Assembly: GCA_018001935.1 (NCBI GenBank)
Contig: JAGNHB010000022.1
Span: forward strand, 1 to 64,000
Length of the DNA stretch: 64,000 nucleotides
DNA from: Acidobacteriota bacterium
GTDB taxonomy: Bacteria > Acidobacteriota > JAAYUB01
Direction: 5' to 3'
The notes below the pieces were generated by a model. It was not told where the DNA came from. It made no database searches and saw nothing but the letters and a program-made list of their open reading frames with translations. Below, piece by piece: positions 28,251 through 37,301 of this stretch. The first letter of the stretch is position 1. Each line of letters starts with the position of its first letter. A program made the position numbers and the translations under genes.

Positions 28251-28928
28251 ATGAAAACCAAGACGCTTCTCACGATCCATTCCGCCATCATCCTCGTCCT
28301 CGCCGCCGTGGGCCCCGCGACCTTCGCCACCCCCCCCGGAGACCGGAAAACCCTTCTCCTGGACTGCATGAAGGAGATGACCGAGTTCTGCAAGTCCAAA
28401 GGGGCGACGGAATTCCTCGTGGACGGCAAGTACAGCGAAGACCTTTACCTGGCGCGAATGGACGAGATCGTCCGAAAATACTTCAAGGACTTGGACGCAT
28501 GGGACATGGCCGCCCGGGAATTCGAAAGCGACCCGGCGTACCAGGCGGCCGAGAAGGATCACATCAAGGCCTTGAGGGAGACAATCACGCTCCCGGACGA
28601 GACCATGGGCCCCGGAGACGGGAAGGAGGCCCCGAAGGGAGTGTCGGCGGAAGAGAGAGCAAAGATGATCGCCTGCATCCGGGACATGGTCGAGATCCTG
28701 CGGTCCGAGAGCGCCCGGGACTACTTCGTGGGCGGGAAACTGGACAGTAAAAAACTCAAGGGCAAACTGGAGGAGATCGCCTTGAAGCGTTTCAAGGACA
28801 TGGCCGAGTTCGAGGGGATCGCCGGGCAACGGGACCCGGAAATCGAGAAAGCCGGCAAGGACCTGCTCGACGCCATGGAGGCCTGTCGAAAGAAATACGG
28901 GGCGCCTTCCCCGGCTCCCGGGGATTGA
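28251..28928 (+). CDS. Secreted protein with a duplicated helical domain, function unknown
   Basis: 225 residues. TGGAGGAACC precedes the ATG and a signal peptide (LLTIHSAIILVLAAVGPATFA) follows. The mature protein has two related halves of about 70 residues. The first runs from LLDCMKEMTEFCKSKGATEF through DEIVRKYFKDLDAWD. The second runs from IACIRDMVEILRSESARDYF through EEIALKRFKDMAEFE. Each half is predicted helical and charged and ends before an acidic Lys-rich helix. This indicates an internal duplication. No catalytic motif is seen and I do not recognise the family. Confidence 0.75.
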   Translation: MKTKTLLTIHSAIILVLAAVGPATFATPPGDRKTLLLDCMKEMTEFCKSKGATEFLVDGKYSEDLYLARMDEIVRKYFKDLDAWDMAAREFESDPAYQAAEKDHIKALRETITLPDETMGPGDGKEAPKGVSAEERAKMIACIRDMVEILRSESARDYFVGGKLDSKKLKGKLEEIALKRFKDMAEFEGIAGQRDPEIEKAGKDLLDAMEACRKKYGAPSPAPGD

Positions 28929-29108
28929 TCGGAACGGTCACCCCGACCCGGCCGGGAGCCTCTCCGGAGCCCCGAAACCCGTCCACCGCACCGGGGCGCG
29001 GGGAAACCGCCGGAGAAGGCTCAACGCCGACTGGTTTTCAGCGTCGAGCCCGCGCCCCCCCGGCGCCCCTTGCGCCCCCGCGAGCCTTCCCGGGCGCCTT
29101 CCCGGCGG

Positions 29109-30035
29109 TCACTTTCCCTGCAAGGCCTTCTCGATGTGCTCCCGGAGCGGCTCGGCGGGGTCGGCCGCCAACTGGCGGAGGAACGCCTTCTCCGCTGCAC
29201 CCCTCTTTGCCAGTTCCTGGATGGCCAGGAGGCGGAGGAATTTCTGCCGGCCTTTCCGGCAGAGGGGCTCGAGACTCGCTCCGCTTTCGGTGCAGATGCG
29301 GACGACGGCCGCCGCCAGGTCCATTTGCGTCGACTCGCTCGTCACCCCGCAGGCCAGGGTCCACTCCAGGGAGTCCCGGACCTTCGCGCCGTAATCCACT
29401 GTGAGCGCGGTGATCGCCTTCAGCCGGACGCGTTCGTCCGGTTCCCGGAGCACCGCGTCGAGCAATTTCAGGGCCGGGGCCGGGATCGGCGGCGCCGGCG
29501 GCCAGGCGGCGACGAACTTGTTCAGCTGGGTGGCCTGGCCCGGCCGTTTCACCGCCGCCTGGGACACGGCGGACCGGTTGTCGTCCCCGCCGAGCCGGCC
29601 CAGCAACTGGGCGGCCTCCAGGCAAAGGTAAGGGCTCTCACTCGCGAGGAACTGCCGGAGTGCAGCGGCGTCGAAGGCCGAATACCGGGCCAGCAGGATG
29701 CCGCTCATCGCACGGTGGGGAACCGGCAGCGAAGGATCGCCGGCGAGCCGGGCCATGGCCGGCCGGGCGACGATTCCGAGCCCGCCCAGCTTCCGCACCG
29801 CGGCCACGACGGGGTCCGGCGGCGCCGCCGGCAAGGCCGTCGCGTTCCCGAAGGCCGCCTTCACCGCGGGAGGCCAGGACGGGTCGGCCGGCGGGCCGGC
29901 TCGCAGGGCGGCGGCACCCGCGGCCAGGGCCCCGGCGAGGGCTGCCAGCCGGATCGCGGCCCACCACGCGGCCGATGGTCTCGGAACTCCCTTTTGAACC
30001 TTGCACGACGCCGAAGCAGACCGATCGGTTCTCAT
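29109..30035 (-). CDS. Secreted HEAT-like repeat protein
   Basis: 308 residues with AAAGGAGG 5 bp before the ATG. An N-terminal hydrophobic stretch (AIRLAALAGALAAGAAALRA) acts as signal or anchor after a 27-residue basic leader. The rest is a series of Ala/Leu-rich helix pairs (for example YLCLEAAQLLGRLGGDDN, DERVRLKAITALTVDYGAKV and FLRLLAIQELAKRGAAEKAF) typical of HEAT repeats. Probably a periplasmic scaffold. No partner is evident, since it is divergent from the nuclease pair and unlinked to its left neighbour. Confidence 0.7.
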   Translation of the reverse strand: MRTDRSASASCKVQKGVPRPSAAWWAAIRLAALAGALAAGAAALRAGPPADPSWPPAVKAAFGNATALPAAPPDPVVAAVRKLGGLGIVARPAMARLAGDPSLPVPHRAMSGILLARYSAFDAAALRQFLASESPYLCLEAAQLLGRLGGDDNRSAVSQAAVKRPGQATQLNKFVAAWPPAPPIPAPALKLLDAVLREPDERVRLKAITALTVDYGAKVRDSLEWTLACGVTSESTQMDLAAAVVRICTESGASLEPLCRKGRQKFLRLLAIQELAKRGAAEKAFLRQLAADPAEPLREHIEKALQGK

Positions 30036-30289
30036 CGCCCCTCCTTTGCACGGGTATTCATCCCGACCCTATCACATTTGCGCCTCCCCGTCTACGCCCT
30101 CTGCCGTTTCACAGCGAGAACGCAGCTGTTTCACCTCCCAACCCCATGGACCGGAACGCCTCCCGTGCTATAATCCGTCCGCACCGATCCCGCACGCCAT
30201 GAGGGAGGCGAAGCGCGGGATGCACCGCAAGGGAGGGACGTGATGGCGGCACTCGACGGGAGCGTCCGGGAGGAGGAGCGGGGGGCCCG

Positions 30290-30415
30290 GTGAGCCGCGG
30301 TGGAGCTTGCAACCAGGGTGTCGAGGACTGTAACACGGCGTGCCTGGATTACCATCACCCGTACGATCGCTACTCCTTCCTCGGCTTTCGATTGGCCCGG
30401 GACCCGGTGCCCTGA
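30290..30415 (+). pseudogene. C-terminal remnant of a formylglycine-enzyme-like domain
   Basis: 42 codons reading VSRGGACN...DYHHPYDRYSFLGFRLARDP before a stop. This is the characteristic C-terminal end of the FGE/SUMF1 fold (Gly-Gly-x-Cys, then GFRLAR), the same part that ends the protein at 223-4884. No upstream domain remains in frame, so it is a fragment. Confidence 0.65.
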
Positions 30416-30444
30416 AGCCGGGGGTCGGGCGGCGGGGGGGAGAG

Positions 30445-30530
30445 CGAGGGCGATGCCGATTGCGGTGCCGATTGCGAGGGCGATTGCGATGCCGATTGCG
30501 ATTGCGATACCGATACCGATACCGATACGT
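30445..30530. repeat. Hexanucleotide microsatellite (GATTGC / GATACC)
   Basis: About 14 hexamer units changing from GCGATTGC-type to GATACC-type, in the same order as the right arm of the microsatellite at 21731-22338. It ends about 30 bp before the yhaO start. Read as protein it gives only Ile-Ala/Ile-Pro runs, so it is not counted as coding. Confidence 0.9.
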
Positions 30531-30561
30531 TGTTCATGCCGAGGAGAGAGGGAGGCAAACT

Positions 30562-31863
30562 TTGAGCCGGTTCAAGTTTTTGCATGGGGCCGACATACAC
30601 CTTGACAGCCCGCTGCGGGGGCTGGAGCGCTACGAGGGCGCCCCGGCCGACCGCATCCGGGGCGCCACCCGCCGGGCCCTGGAAAACCTTGTGGACCTGG
30701 CCCTGGAGGAGGGCGTCGCTTTCGTCCTGGTGGCCGGGGACGTCTTCGACGGCGACTGGCGCGACTACAACACCGGGCTGTTCTACGCCGCGCAGGTGGG
30801 CCGGCTGGCCGCGCGGTCGATCCCCGTCCTCCAGGTGAAGGGCAACCATGACGCCGAGAGCCGGGTCTCGCACCGGCTCCGGACCCCCTCCGTCCACACC
30901 TTCCCGGCCGGGAAGCCCGACACCGTCCGCTTCGAGGACCTCCAGGCGGCGGTGCACGGGCGCAGCTTCGCCGAGCGGGTGGAGACCGCCAACCTCGCCG
31001 CCTCCTACCCGCCCCCCGTCGCCGGCTGGTTCAACATCGGCGTGCTCCACACCAGCGCCGAGGGGGTCGCCGGGCACGACACGGCCGCCCCGTGCAGCGT
31101 GCGGGGCCTCGCCGGGCACGGCTACGACTACTGGGCCCTGGGCCACATCCACCAGCGCACGGTGCTCTCCCGGGACCCCTGGATCGTGTTCCCGGGCAAC
31201 CTTCAGGGACGCCACGCCCGGGAAACCCAGGACGGGGGGAAAGGGTGCACGCTGGTGAGCGTGGAAGACGGCCGGGTGACGGGCGTGGAGCACCGGGCGC
31301 TGGACACGGTCCGCTGGGCCCGTTGCACGGTGGACGCGACCGCCGCCGCCTCGGCCACCGAGGCCGTCGACGCCGCCCTCGCGTCCCTCAAGGCCCTCCT
31401 CCGCGGGATGCTCCCTGCCGCGCCGGGCACCGAGGCGCCCCTGGTCGCGGCGCGAGTGGTGCTGCAGGGCCCGACGGATGCGCACCGGGCCCTGCTGTCC
31501 GACCCCGCCCGGTGGGCGGCGGAACTCCGCTCCCGGGTCCTCTCGGAAGGCCTCGAGGAGATCTGGGTGGAAAAGGTCCTGTTCGAGACCACCTCCCCGA
31601 GCGGGGGCGGCGGGCCCGAGGCCTCCCCGCTCCCCCTTGCCGACCTGGAGTCCTTCCTGGACCGGGCGGGGGGAGACGCGGCCTTCCTCGAGGAACTCCT
31701 GTCCGTCAACGACCTCGTGAAGCTGCGGGAGGTCCTGCCCCACGAGCTGAAGACCGGCGAGGACCCCCTCGACCTGTCCGGCCCCGACCTCGTCACCGGC
31801 CGGATGGAGGCGATCCGGCAGACCCTCCTGTCCAGGCTGTCAACGGAAGGAGGCCGGGAATGA
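30562..31863 (+). CDS. yhaO: YhaO/SbcD-like DNA repair exonuclease
   Basis: 433 residues from a TTG start at 30562, chosen because GGGAGG lies 5 bp upstream and the protein fold begins at once; the longer frame reads through the microsatellite. It is a calcineurin-like metallophosphoesterase, with metal motifs FLHGADIHLDSP, VAGDVFDGD, KGNHDAES, GVLHTS and YWALGHIHQR. It is expected to act as the nuclease subunit with the ATPase encoded next, in an Mre11-Rad50/SbcCD-like complex on DNA ends. The stop overlaps the next start (ATGA). Confidence 0.9.
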   Translation: MSRFKFLHGADIHLDSPLRGLERYEGAPADRIRGATRRALENLVDLALEEGVAFVLVAGDVFDGDWRDYNTGLFYAAQVGRLAARSIPVLQVKGNHDAESRVSHRLRTPSVHTFPAGKPDTVRFEDLQAAVHGRSFAERVETANLAASYPPPVAGWFNIGVLHTSAEGVAGHDTAAPCSVRGLAGHGYDYWALGHIHQRTVLSRDPWIVFPGNLQGRHARETQDGGKGCTLVSVEDGRVTGVEHRALDTVRWARCTVDATAAASATEAVDAALASLKALLRGMLPAAPGTEAPLVAARVVLQGPTDAHRALLSDPARWAAELRSRVLSEGLEEIWVEKVLFETTSPSGGGGPEASPLPLADLESFLDRAGGDAAFLEELLSVNDLVKLREVLPHELKTGEDPLDLSGPDLVTGRMEAIRQTLLSRLSTEGGRE

Positions 31864-34800
31864 GAATCCTCGAACTTCACCTCCGCCCCTTCGGCCTGTT
31901 CCTCGACCGGACCCTGGACCTCCGCGCCCAGGCCCCGGCCCTCCAGGTTGTCTACGGCCCCAACGAGGCCGGGAAAAGCACGGCCCTGCGCGCGGTCCTG
32001 GGGCTGCTGTTCGGCATCCCCGAGCGAACCCTCGACCACTTCCGGGCGCCCGCCGACCAACTGCGCGTCGCGGGTCTTCTGGAGGGCGCCGACGGGCGGG
32101 TCCGCTACCTCGCCCGCCGGAAGGGGCGCAAGAACACCCTCCTGGACGCCGACGGGAACCCCCTCGCCGACGGCGACCTACCGGGCCTGCTGGGGAGGAT
32201 CGACCGCGAGGCCTTCGAGACCCTCTACGGCCTCAACCACGAACGCCTTCAGAAGGGAGGAACCGACCTCTGCGAGGGGAAGGGGGACCTCGCGGCGAGC
32301 CTCTTCCAGGGCGCCACCGGCATCGTGGGGATCCACGCGAAGCTGCGGAAGCTCCAGGAGGACGCGGAGCGGTTCTTCACCGCCGGCTCGCGGAAAAAGG
32401 AACTCGACAACGCCATCGCCGCCTACAAGGACGCCGTGGGGCGGATGCACGCCGCCGAGACCTCCGCCGGCCAGTGGAAGAAGCTTTCCGACACCGTGGC
32501 CGGGATCGAGAAGGAGCTCGAGCGGCGCAGCGGGGAGATCCGGGGCGAGCGTGTCGCCCTGGAGCGCCTCAAGCGCTACGGGGAGTGCCTCGCCCCCGCA
32601 AAGGAATATGCCCGCCTCGCCGCGGACCTGGCCGCCCTCGGGGAGGTGAAGGTCTTGCCCGACGACACCGCCCGGCGCCGCCTGGACGCGCTGCAGCGGG
32701 CCCGGGGCGCGGAGACGGAGGCGGCCGCGGACCGGGCCCTGATCCAGGACCGGCAGCGGGAACTCGACGGCCTGCCCCCCGCGGACCAGCTGCTGGCACG
32801 GGAGAAGGAGATCCGCGACCTGGTGCAGGACCGCCTGGGGGTTCACCTCAAGGCCGCAAAGGACCGCGGGGGCCTGGACACCCGGGCCGCGGACGCCGAG
32901 CGGGGCGCAGCGCGGATTCTGCGGGAACTGAGCCCGGGGCTCGCCCTCGAGAGCGCCCGAGACCTGCAGCTCTCCCTGCCGCAGCGGGAGCGGGTCCGCA
33001 AGCTCGCCCTCCGGCACGGGACCCTCGCCGCGAAACACGCGGGCCTTCTCGACGACTGCCGTCAGGCGGGGGAGGAGATCGACGGGAAAGAGCTGGAACT
33101 GGCCCAGGCCAGCGGGGGCCGCGACACCCGGGCCATCCAGGCCGTCCTCCGGGACGTCGAGGAGGCGGGCGCGCCGGAGCGGGCCCGGCTGGAGGCGGAA
33201 AAGAAGCGGCGGAAGCTGGAGTCCGACAGCGGGGCGGCCGTCCGGGCCCTGCCCTTTTTCCCGGCGGACCCGGAGGCCCTGGACGGCCTTCCCGTCCCGC
33301 CCGAGGCGACCGTGGACCGTTTCGAAAAAGTTTTCGCGGAACTGGAACGGCGCCGGGGCGAAGAGCAGCACCGGCTGGACGACGCCCAGCAGCGGCTCCG
33401 GGACCTGGAAGCCCGGCGGCAGGAGGTGCTGGCCGGCGGGGCGATCCCCGACGAGGCCACCCTCCGGGACGCCCGGGAAACCCGCGAGGCGGGGTGGCGG
33501 CTCGTGCGCCGGGCCTGGCTCGACGGGGCCCGGGACCCGGAGGCCGAAGCCGCCTACGGCCAGGGGCGGGAACTCCCGGAGGCCTACGAACGGAGCGTCG
33601 CGGACGCGGACGGGGTGGCGGACACCCTGCGGCGCGAGGCGGACCGGGTGGCCGGCCTGGCCCGTCTCTCCCTGGAGGCCGGGGCCGGGCAGGAGCGCGT
33701 GGCCGCCCTGGAGGAGGCCCTGGCGGAGACGGGTCGGCGGGAAGCGGAGACGGCGCAGGCCTGGGAGGCCGCCTGGCGCCCCGCCGGGATCGTCCCCCGC
33801 AGCCCCGCCGAGATGCGGGGGTGGCTGGCGCGCCACCGGGAGGCCGTCCTCGCCACCCGGCAACTGGCGGAACAGCAGGAGGAGGTCGCCCGCCTCGACC
33901 GGGTCGTCGATCACCTCCGGTCGCGCCTGGCCCGGGCGCTTACGGAGCTGGGTCTCCCGCCCGACCCCGGCGAGTCGCTCGCCTCCCTCACCCGCCACGC
34001 ACGGGAACTCGTTGACCGGGAGCGGGACGCCGCGCAGGAGCGGGCCCTGCTCGAGCAGGCCGTCGCCCGGGAGCGGCTCCGGCTGGCCGAGCTGCGGCGG
34101 CGGCTCGACGAGACGGCGTCCGCCCTGGCGGCGTGGGAAGGGGAGTGGGCGGACGCCCTCCGCCCCCTGAAGCTGGACCCGCCCCCCGGGCCCGAGGCGG
34201 CCCAGACCATCCTCGACCGCATCGAGGACATGGTGAAACTGCTGGACGAGGCCGCGGACCTCCGGCGCCGGATCGCCGGGATCGACCGGGACGCCGAGGC
34301 CTTCCGCGCGGAGGCGTCGGCCCTGGCCGCCGCCCTGGCCCCCGACCTGGCGGGACTCGCCGCCGAGGAGGCCGCCAAGGCCCTCAGGGACCGCCTCCTG
34401 GAGGCCCAGAAGGCCCGGACGCGGCGCGAAGGACTTGAAAAGGAGCTGGACGGCGCCCGGAAGCGGCTGGCCGAGCACGACGCCCAGGCGGCCTCCGCCC
34501 GGGCCCGGATCGCGGAACTCCTCGGGCAGGCCGGCTGCGGGACCCCGGAGGAACTGGAGGGGATGGAGCGGCGGTCCGAGGACTACCTCCGGAACCGGCG
34601 GCGGCTGGATGAACTGGGCGCCCTCCTGGCCGTCCACGCCGAGGGCCTCGACCTGCCGGCCTTCGTGGTCAGGCTCCGCGACATGGACGGGGACGCCCTG
34701 AAGGCGGACCTCGAGACCGCCCGGCTGCGAATCGAGGGGATGGAGCTGGACTTCCGCCGGGTGACCGAGGACCTGGGGCGGGCCCGGATGGAACTGGAGC

Positions 34801-35369
34801 GGGTGAACGGGGGGCCCGCCGCCGCCGATGCCGCGGTGGAGGCCCAGGAATCCCTGGCCGCCCTGCGGGACAAAGTCGATCGCTACCTGACCCTGCGCCT
34901 CTCCGCCGAGGTCCTCCGGAGGGCGGTCGCCCACTTCCGGGAGTCCCGGCGGGCCCCGTTGCTCCAGCGGGCGGGGGAGCACTTCGCGACCGTCACCGCC
35001 GGGGCCTTCGCGTCCCTGGAGGTGGACTTCGACGAGAACGACAACCCGGTCCTGGTGGGGGTCCGGCCGCCGGAGGCAGAGGTGCGGCGGGTGCGGGTCC
35101 CGGGCATGAGCGACGGGACGCGGGACCAGCTCTACCTCGCGCTGCGCGTCGCCGGCCTGGAGGACGCCCTGGACGCGGCTGAACCGTTGCCGGTCATCCT
35201 GGACGACATCCTGGTGAACTTCGACGACGAGCGCTCCCGGGCGGCCCTGGTGGCCCTCGGGCGCCTGGCCCGGAAAACCCAGGTCCTTTTCTTCACCCAC
35301 CACCGACGGATGCTGGACCTGCTGGAGGACGTCAGATCGGAGACCCCGTTCGTGGTGCACACGCTGTGA
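31860..35369 (+). CDS. yhaN: YhaN/SbcC-like AAA ATPase with long coiled coils
   Basis: 1169 residues, somewhat longer than Bacillus YhaN. The ATG at 31860 overlaps the yhaO stop by 4 bp and is preceded by GGAAGGAGG. Walker A GPNEAGKST is near residue 35, and FETLYGLNHERLQ follows, as is usual in YhaN. About 170-1000 is highly charged coiled coil. The C-terminal ATPase half has VPGMSDGTRDQLYLALR (signature), VILDDILVNFDDERS (Walker B) and FFTHHRRMLDLL. It is the partner of the upstream nuclease in DNA-end processing. Its 3' end overlaps the convergent radical SAM gene by 38 bp. Confidence 0.92.
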   Translation: MRILELHLRPFGLFLDRTLDLRAQAPALQVVYGPNEAGKSTALRAVLGLLFGIPERTLDHFRAPADQLRVAGLLEGADGRVRYLARRKGRKNTLLDADGNPLADGDLPGLLGRIDREAFETLYGLNHERLQKGGTDLCEGKGDLAASLFQGATGIVGIHAKLRKLQEDAERFFTAGSRKKELDNAIAAYKDAVGRMHAAETSAGQWKKLSDTVAGIEKELERRSGEIRGERVALERLKRYGECLAPAKEYARLAADLAALGEVKVLPDDTARRRLDALQRARGAETEAAADRALIQDRQRELDGLPPADQLLAREKEIRDLVQDRLGVHLKAAKDRGGLDTRAADAERGAARILRELSPGLALESARDLQLSLPQRERVRKLALRHGTLAAKHAGLLDDCRQAGEEIDGKELELAQASGGRDTRAIQAVLRDVEEAGAPERARLEAEKKRRKLESDSGAAVRALPFFPADPEALDGLPVPPEATVDRFEKVFAELERRRGEEQHRLDDAQQRLRDLEARRQEVLAGGAIPDEATLRDARETREAGWRLVRRAWLDGARDPEAEAAYGQGRELPEAYERSVADADGVADTLRREADRVAGLARLSLEAGAGQERVAALEEALAETGRREAETAQAWEAAWRPAGIVPRSPAEMRGWLARHREAVLATRQLAEQQEEVARLDRVVDHLRSRLARALTELGLPPDPGESLASLTRHARELVDRERDAAQERALLEQAVARERLRLAELRRRLDETASALAAWEGEWADALRPLKLDPPPGPEAAQTILDRIEDMVKLLDEAADLRRRIAGIDRDAEAFRAEASALAAALAPDLAGLAAEEAAKALRDRLLEAQKARTRREGLEKELDGARKRLAEHDAQAASARARIAELLGQAGCGTPEELEGMERRSEDYLRNRRRLDELGALLAVHAEGLDLPAFVVRLRDMDGDALKADLETARLRIEGMELDFRRVTEDLGRARMELERVNGGPAAADAAVEAQESLAALRDKVDRYLTLRLSAEVLRRAVAHFRESRRAPLLQRAGEHFATVTAGAFASLEVDFDENDNPVLVGVRPPEAEVRRVRVPGMSDGTRDQLYLALRVAGLEDALDAAEPLPVILDDILVNFDDERSRAALVALGRLARKTQVLFFTHHRRMLDLLEDVRSETPFVVHTL

Positions 35370-36486
35370 GCCGGCGGCGGGCCGCCTCGGCAGCGAGGGT
35401 TCGGCAGCGGGAGAAGACGGCCTGGTAGACTTCGCAGTAGGGGTCCTTCGCCAGGATCGTGCCCGTCGCGGCGAAGGTGCGCACGGGGCAGCCGCCGTGG
35501 CACAGGCCCAGATGGTCGCAGCGGTCGCAGCCCGCGTGCTCCAGCAGCTGGGCGGGGCGCCCCAGGAAGGCGCGCCGGGCGGGGCTCGACGCGAGCAGGG
35601 CGGTCAGGTCCGGGGTCTCGAAGAGGTTGCCGAAGCGGTGTGACGAATAGCTGGTCACCCAGCAGTCGCACAGGGCCACGTCGCCCCGCGCGTCCACGGA
35701 GATGAACTCGTCGGCGCAGTTGGGCTGCCAGATGCAGGGCAGGCGTCCCCCCCGGCCGGCAAAGGTCTCCAGGAGCGCATCGTAGGGGCCCAGGCGCACC
35801 CCGCGATCGAAGCCGTCGGCCATCCACGCGTCCAGGAGCCCCACTAAAAATGCCGTCAGCGGGCCGGTTTCCAGCGTGTCCCCCCCGCGGGCGGGCCCGC
35901 CCGGGAAGGGCAGGTTGACCTGGAGGCCCGACAGGCCGGCCGTCCGGGTGAAGAAATCGAGAAATTCCCCCGGGGGGACCCGCAGGCTGTCGGCGCTCAG
36001 CACGGCGATGACGCCCACGTCGAACCCTGCGGCGAGCACCTCGCCGACAGCGCGCAGCCAGAGCGCGGTGAAAGCCTCCGGCATGCCGCCCGGCAGCCGC
36101 CGGTGACGGTTCGGGTAGTCCATGGACGTGCCGACCGACCCGTTGAAAACCGTCCGCACCACCGGTTCCCACTGCCGGCCCCAGCCCACCAGGTTGGTCT
36201 GCAGGTAGTGGTTGAAGGCGAGCCCCCGCACTGCCGCCGCCTTCCCCATCCGTTCGAAGGCCGCCTCGTACCACGCCGGCCCGAGGAGCAGGGCCTCCCC
36301 GCCCTGCCAGTACACCTCGGCCCGCGGCGCGCCCACGGCTTCCATGTGGCCGAGAACGGACGCGGTGAGCCGGTCGAGGTCCCCGAGGGAGAGCGAGACC
36401 GCGGCCTTCTCCTCGAAGCAGTAGTCACAGGCGGCGTTGCACGACAGGGTGGGCAGCAGGACGAGGCTGAGGGGGCGGTCGCTCAT
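35332..36486 (-). CDS. Radical SAM/SPASM peptide-modifying enzyme
   Basis: 384 residues, from an ATG at 36486 that overlaps the upstream stop (ATGA). The radical SAM cluster CNAACDYCFEE is at about residues 16-26, followed by VYWQGGEALL and a partial TIM barrel. The SPASM region has CADEFISVDARGDVALCDCW, then CDRCDHLGLCHGGCPVR and DPYCEVY, enough cysteines for two auxiliary clusters. Enzymes of this architecture (GrrM, XyeB, FxsB types) crosslink aromatic side chains in peptides. Its operon contains a Trp-x-Asn repeat precursor, the expected kind of substrate for three-residue cyclophane formation (inference). Confidence 0.88.
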   Translation of the reverse strand: MSDRPLSLVLLPTLSCNAACDYCFEEKAAVSLSLGDLDRLTASVLGHMEAVGAPRAEVYWQGGEALLLGPAWYEAAFERMGKAAAVRGLAFNHYLQTNLVGWGRQWEPVVRTVFNGSVGTSMDYPNRHRRLPGGMPEAFTALWLRAVGEVLAAGFDVGVIAVLSADSLRVPPGEFLDFFTRTAGLSGLQVNLPFPGGPARGGDTLETGPLTAFLVGLLDAWMADGFDRGVRLGPYDALLETFAGRGGRLPCIWQPNCADEFISVDARGDVALCDCWVTSYSSHRFGNLFETPDLTALLASSPARRAFLGRPAQLLEHAGCDRCDHLGLCHGGCPVRTFAATGTILAKDPYCEVYQAVFSRCRTLAAEAARRRLTACAPRTGSPI

Positions 36487-37301
36487 GTCGTGAGGGCCTC
36501 GGCCTCGCCGAGGTCGCGGGCGATGGCCTCGGCACTCTCGCCGACGGCGGCGAGGAAGCGCTTCACGGCATCGCAGGCGTAGGCCTGGTCGGGCCACTTG
36601 AAGATCCCGGCGCACCACCGGAGGTAGGGGCACCCGGCACACTCGGCGCCGGAGGCGACGAGCCCGGTGACCCAGTGCTCGACGAAGCCGGGGTCGGGGG
36701 GGATGTCCGCCGGGGACGCCGGCTCCCCCGGGGCCGGGAAGCGGCACACGTAGAAGGGGTCGAGGTCGAGGGCCGTCCAGGCCGTCACCGGTTCACCGTG
36801 GAGCAGGAAGGCCAGGACCGCGTCGAAAGGCTGGACGGAGGCATCGGCCCGGGGGTCGTGCAGGTAGGATTCGAACACCGTGCGCAACTCGCCGAGGGCG
36901 TCCGGGGACGGCTGCCCGGGGAGCAGCCGCAGGGGCAACTGGAGGGACATGGCCACGCGGGCGGCCCGGGCGAGGCCGGTGGTCACCGGCAGGGTGACCC
37001 GGAGGGGGCGTTCGCCCCGGAGCCGCGAGAGGGGGTGGAGCCCCGGCGCCTCCCGTGTGGGGTCGGAGATCCCCACGTCGAGGCGCACACCCGCCGGCCA
37101 GGCCTCGCCGGCCAGGTCGAGCGGGGCCTCGATCCAGGCGATGCGATCCGGGTCGACGCGGTGAACCGCCCCGACGTCCGCCGGGCAACAGGCCCGCAAA
37201 ACAAGACCGCCGGCGGGGTGGGACTCGGCACACCCCGCCGGCACGTTCCGGATCGGTTCGGGCGGGGGCCCGTCCGCATCCGTCAGCGGTGGTTGGCCCA
37301 T
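36483..37301 (-). CDS. SPASM-like partner protein lacking the radical SAM core
   Basis: 272 residues if it starts at the ATG at 37301, inside the precursor's last codons; a later GTG is possible. There is no CxxxCxxC cluster. The N-terminal 170 residues are alternating strand/helix, with no family I recognise. Near the C-terminus, CAGCPYLRWCAGIF followed by a fourth Cys (YACDAV) resembles a SPASM or twitch iron-sulfur motif. It overlaps the precursor by 19 bp and the radical SAM enzyme by 4 bp, so translation is coupled. It may bind the precursor or hold a cluster for the enzyme; this is inference. Confidence 0.7.
   Translation of the reverse strand: MGQPPLTDADGPPPEPIRNVPAGCAESHPAGGLVLRACCPADVGAVHRVDPDRIAWIEAPLDLAGEAWPAGVRLDVGISDPTREAPGLHPLSRLRGERPLRVTLPVTTGLARAARVAMSLQLPLRLLPGQPSPDALGELRTVFESYLHDPRADASVQPFDAVLAFLLHGEPVTAWTALDLDPFYVCRFPAPGEPASPADIPPDPGFVEHWVTGLVASGAECAGCPYLRWCAGIFKWPDQAYACDAVKRFLAAVGESAEAIARDLGEAEALTT

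Larger units (their letters stand above)
30036..30561. other. Gap with promoter-like box, FGE remnant and microsatellite
   Basis: Between the HEAT-like gene and yhaO. It contains a perfect TATAAT at 30169-30174 (weak -35 TGGACC 16 bp upstream), a formylglycine-enzyme remnant at 30290-30415 and hexamer repeats at 30445-30530. No intact gene. Confidence 0.6.

Noticed and set aside
25738-28254. 838-residue open frame antisense to dsbD and the TPR gene
   Set aside because: His/Gly/Glu-rich shadow of dsbD; no recognisable fold.
30340-30561. Extended yhaO start through the hexamer array
   Set aside because: It would add Ile/Ala/Pro or Arg/Tyr runs; the TTG at 30562 has a good ribosome site and begins the nuclease fold.
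32474-34015. Arg/Gly/Pro-rich frame inside yhaN
   Set aside because: Out-of-frame reading of the coiled-coil region, without start signals.
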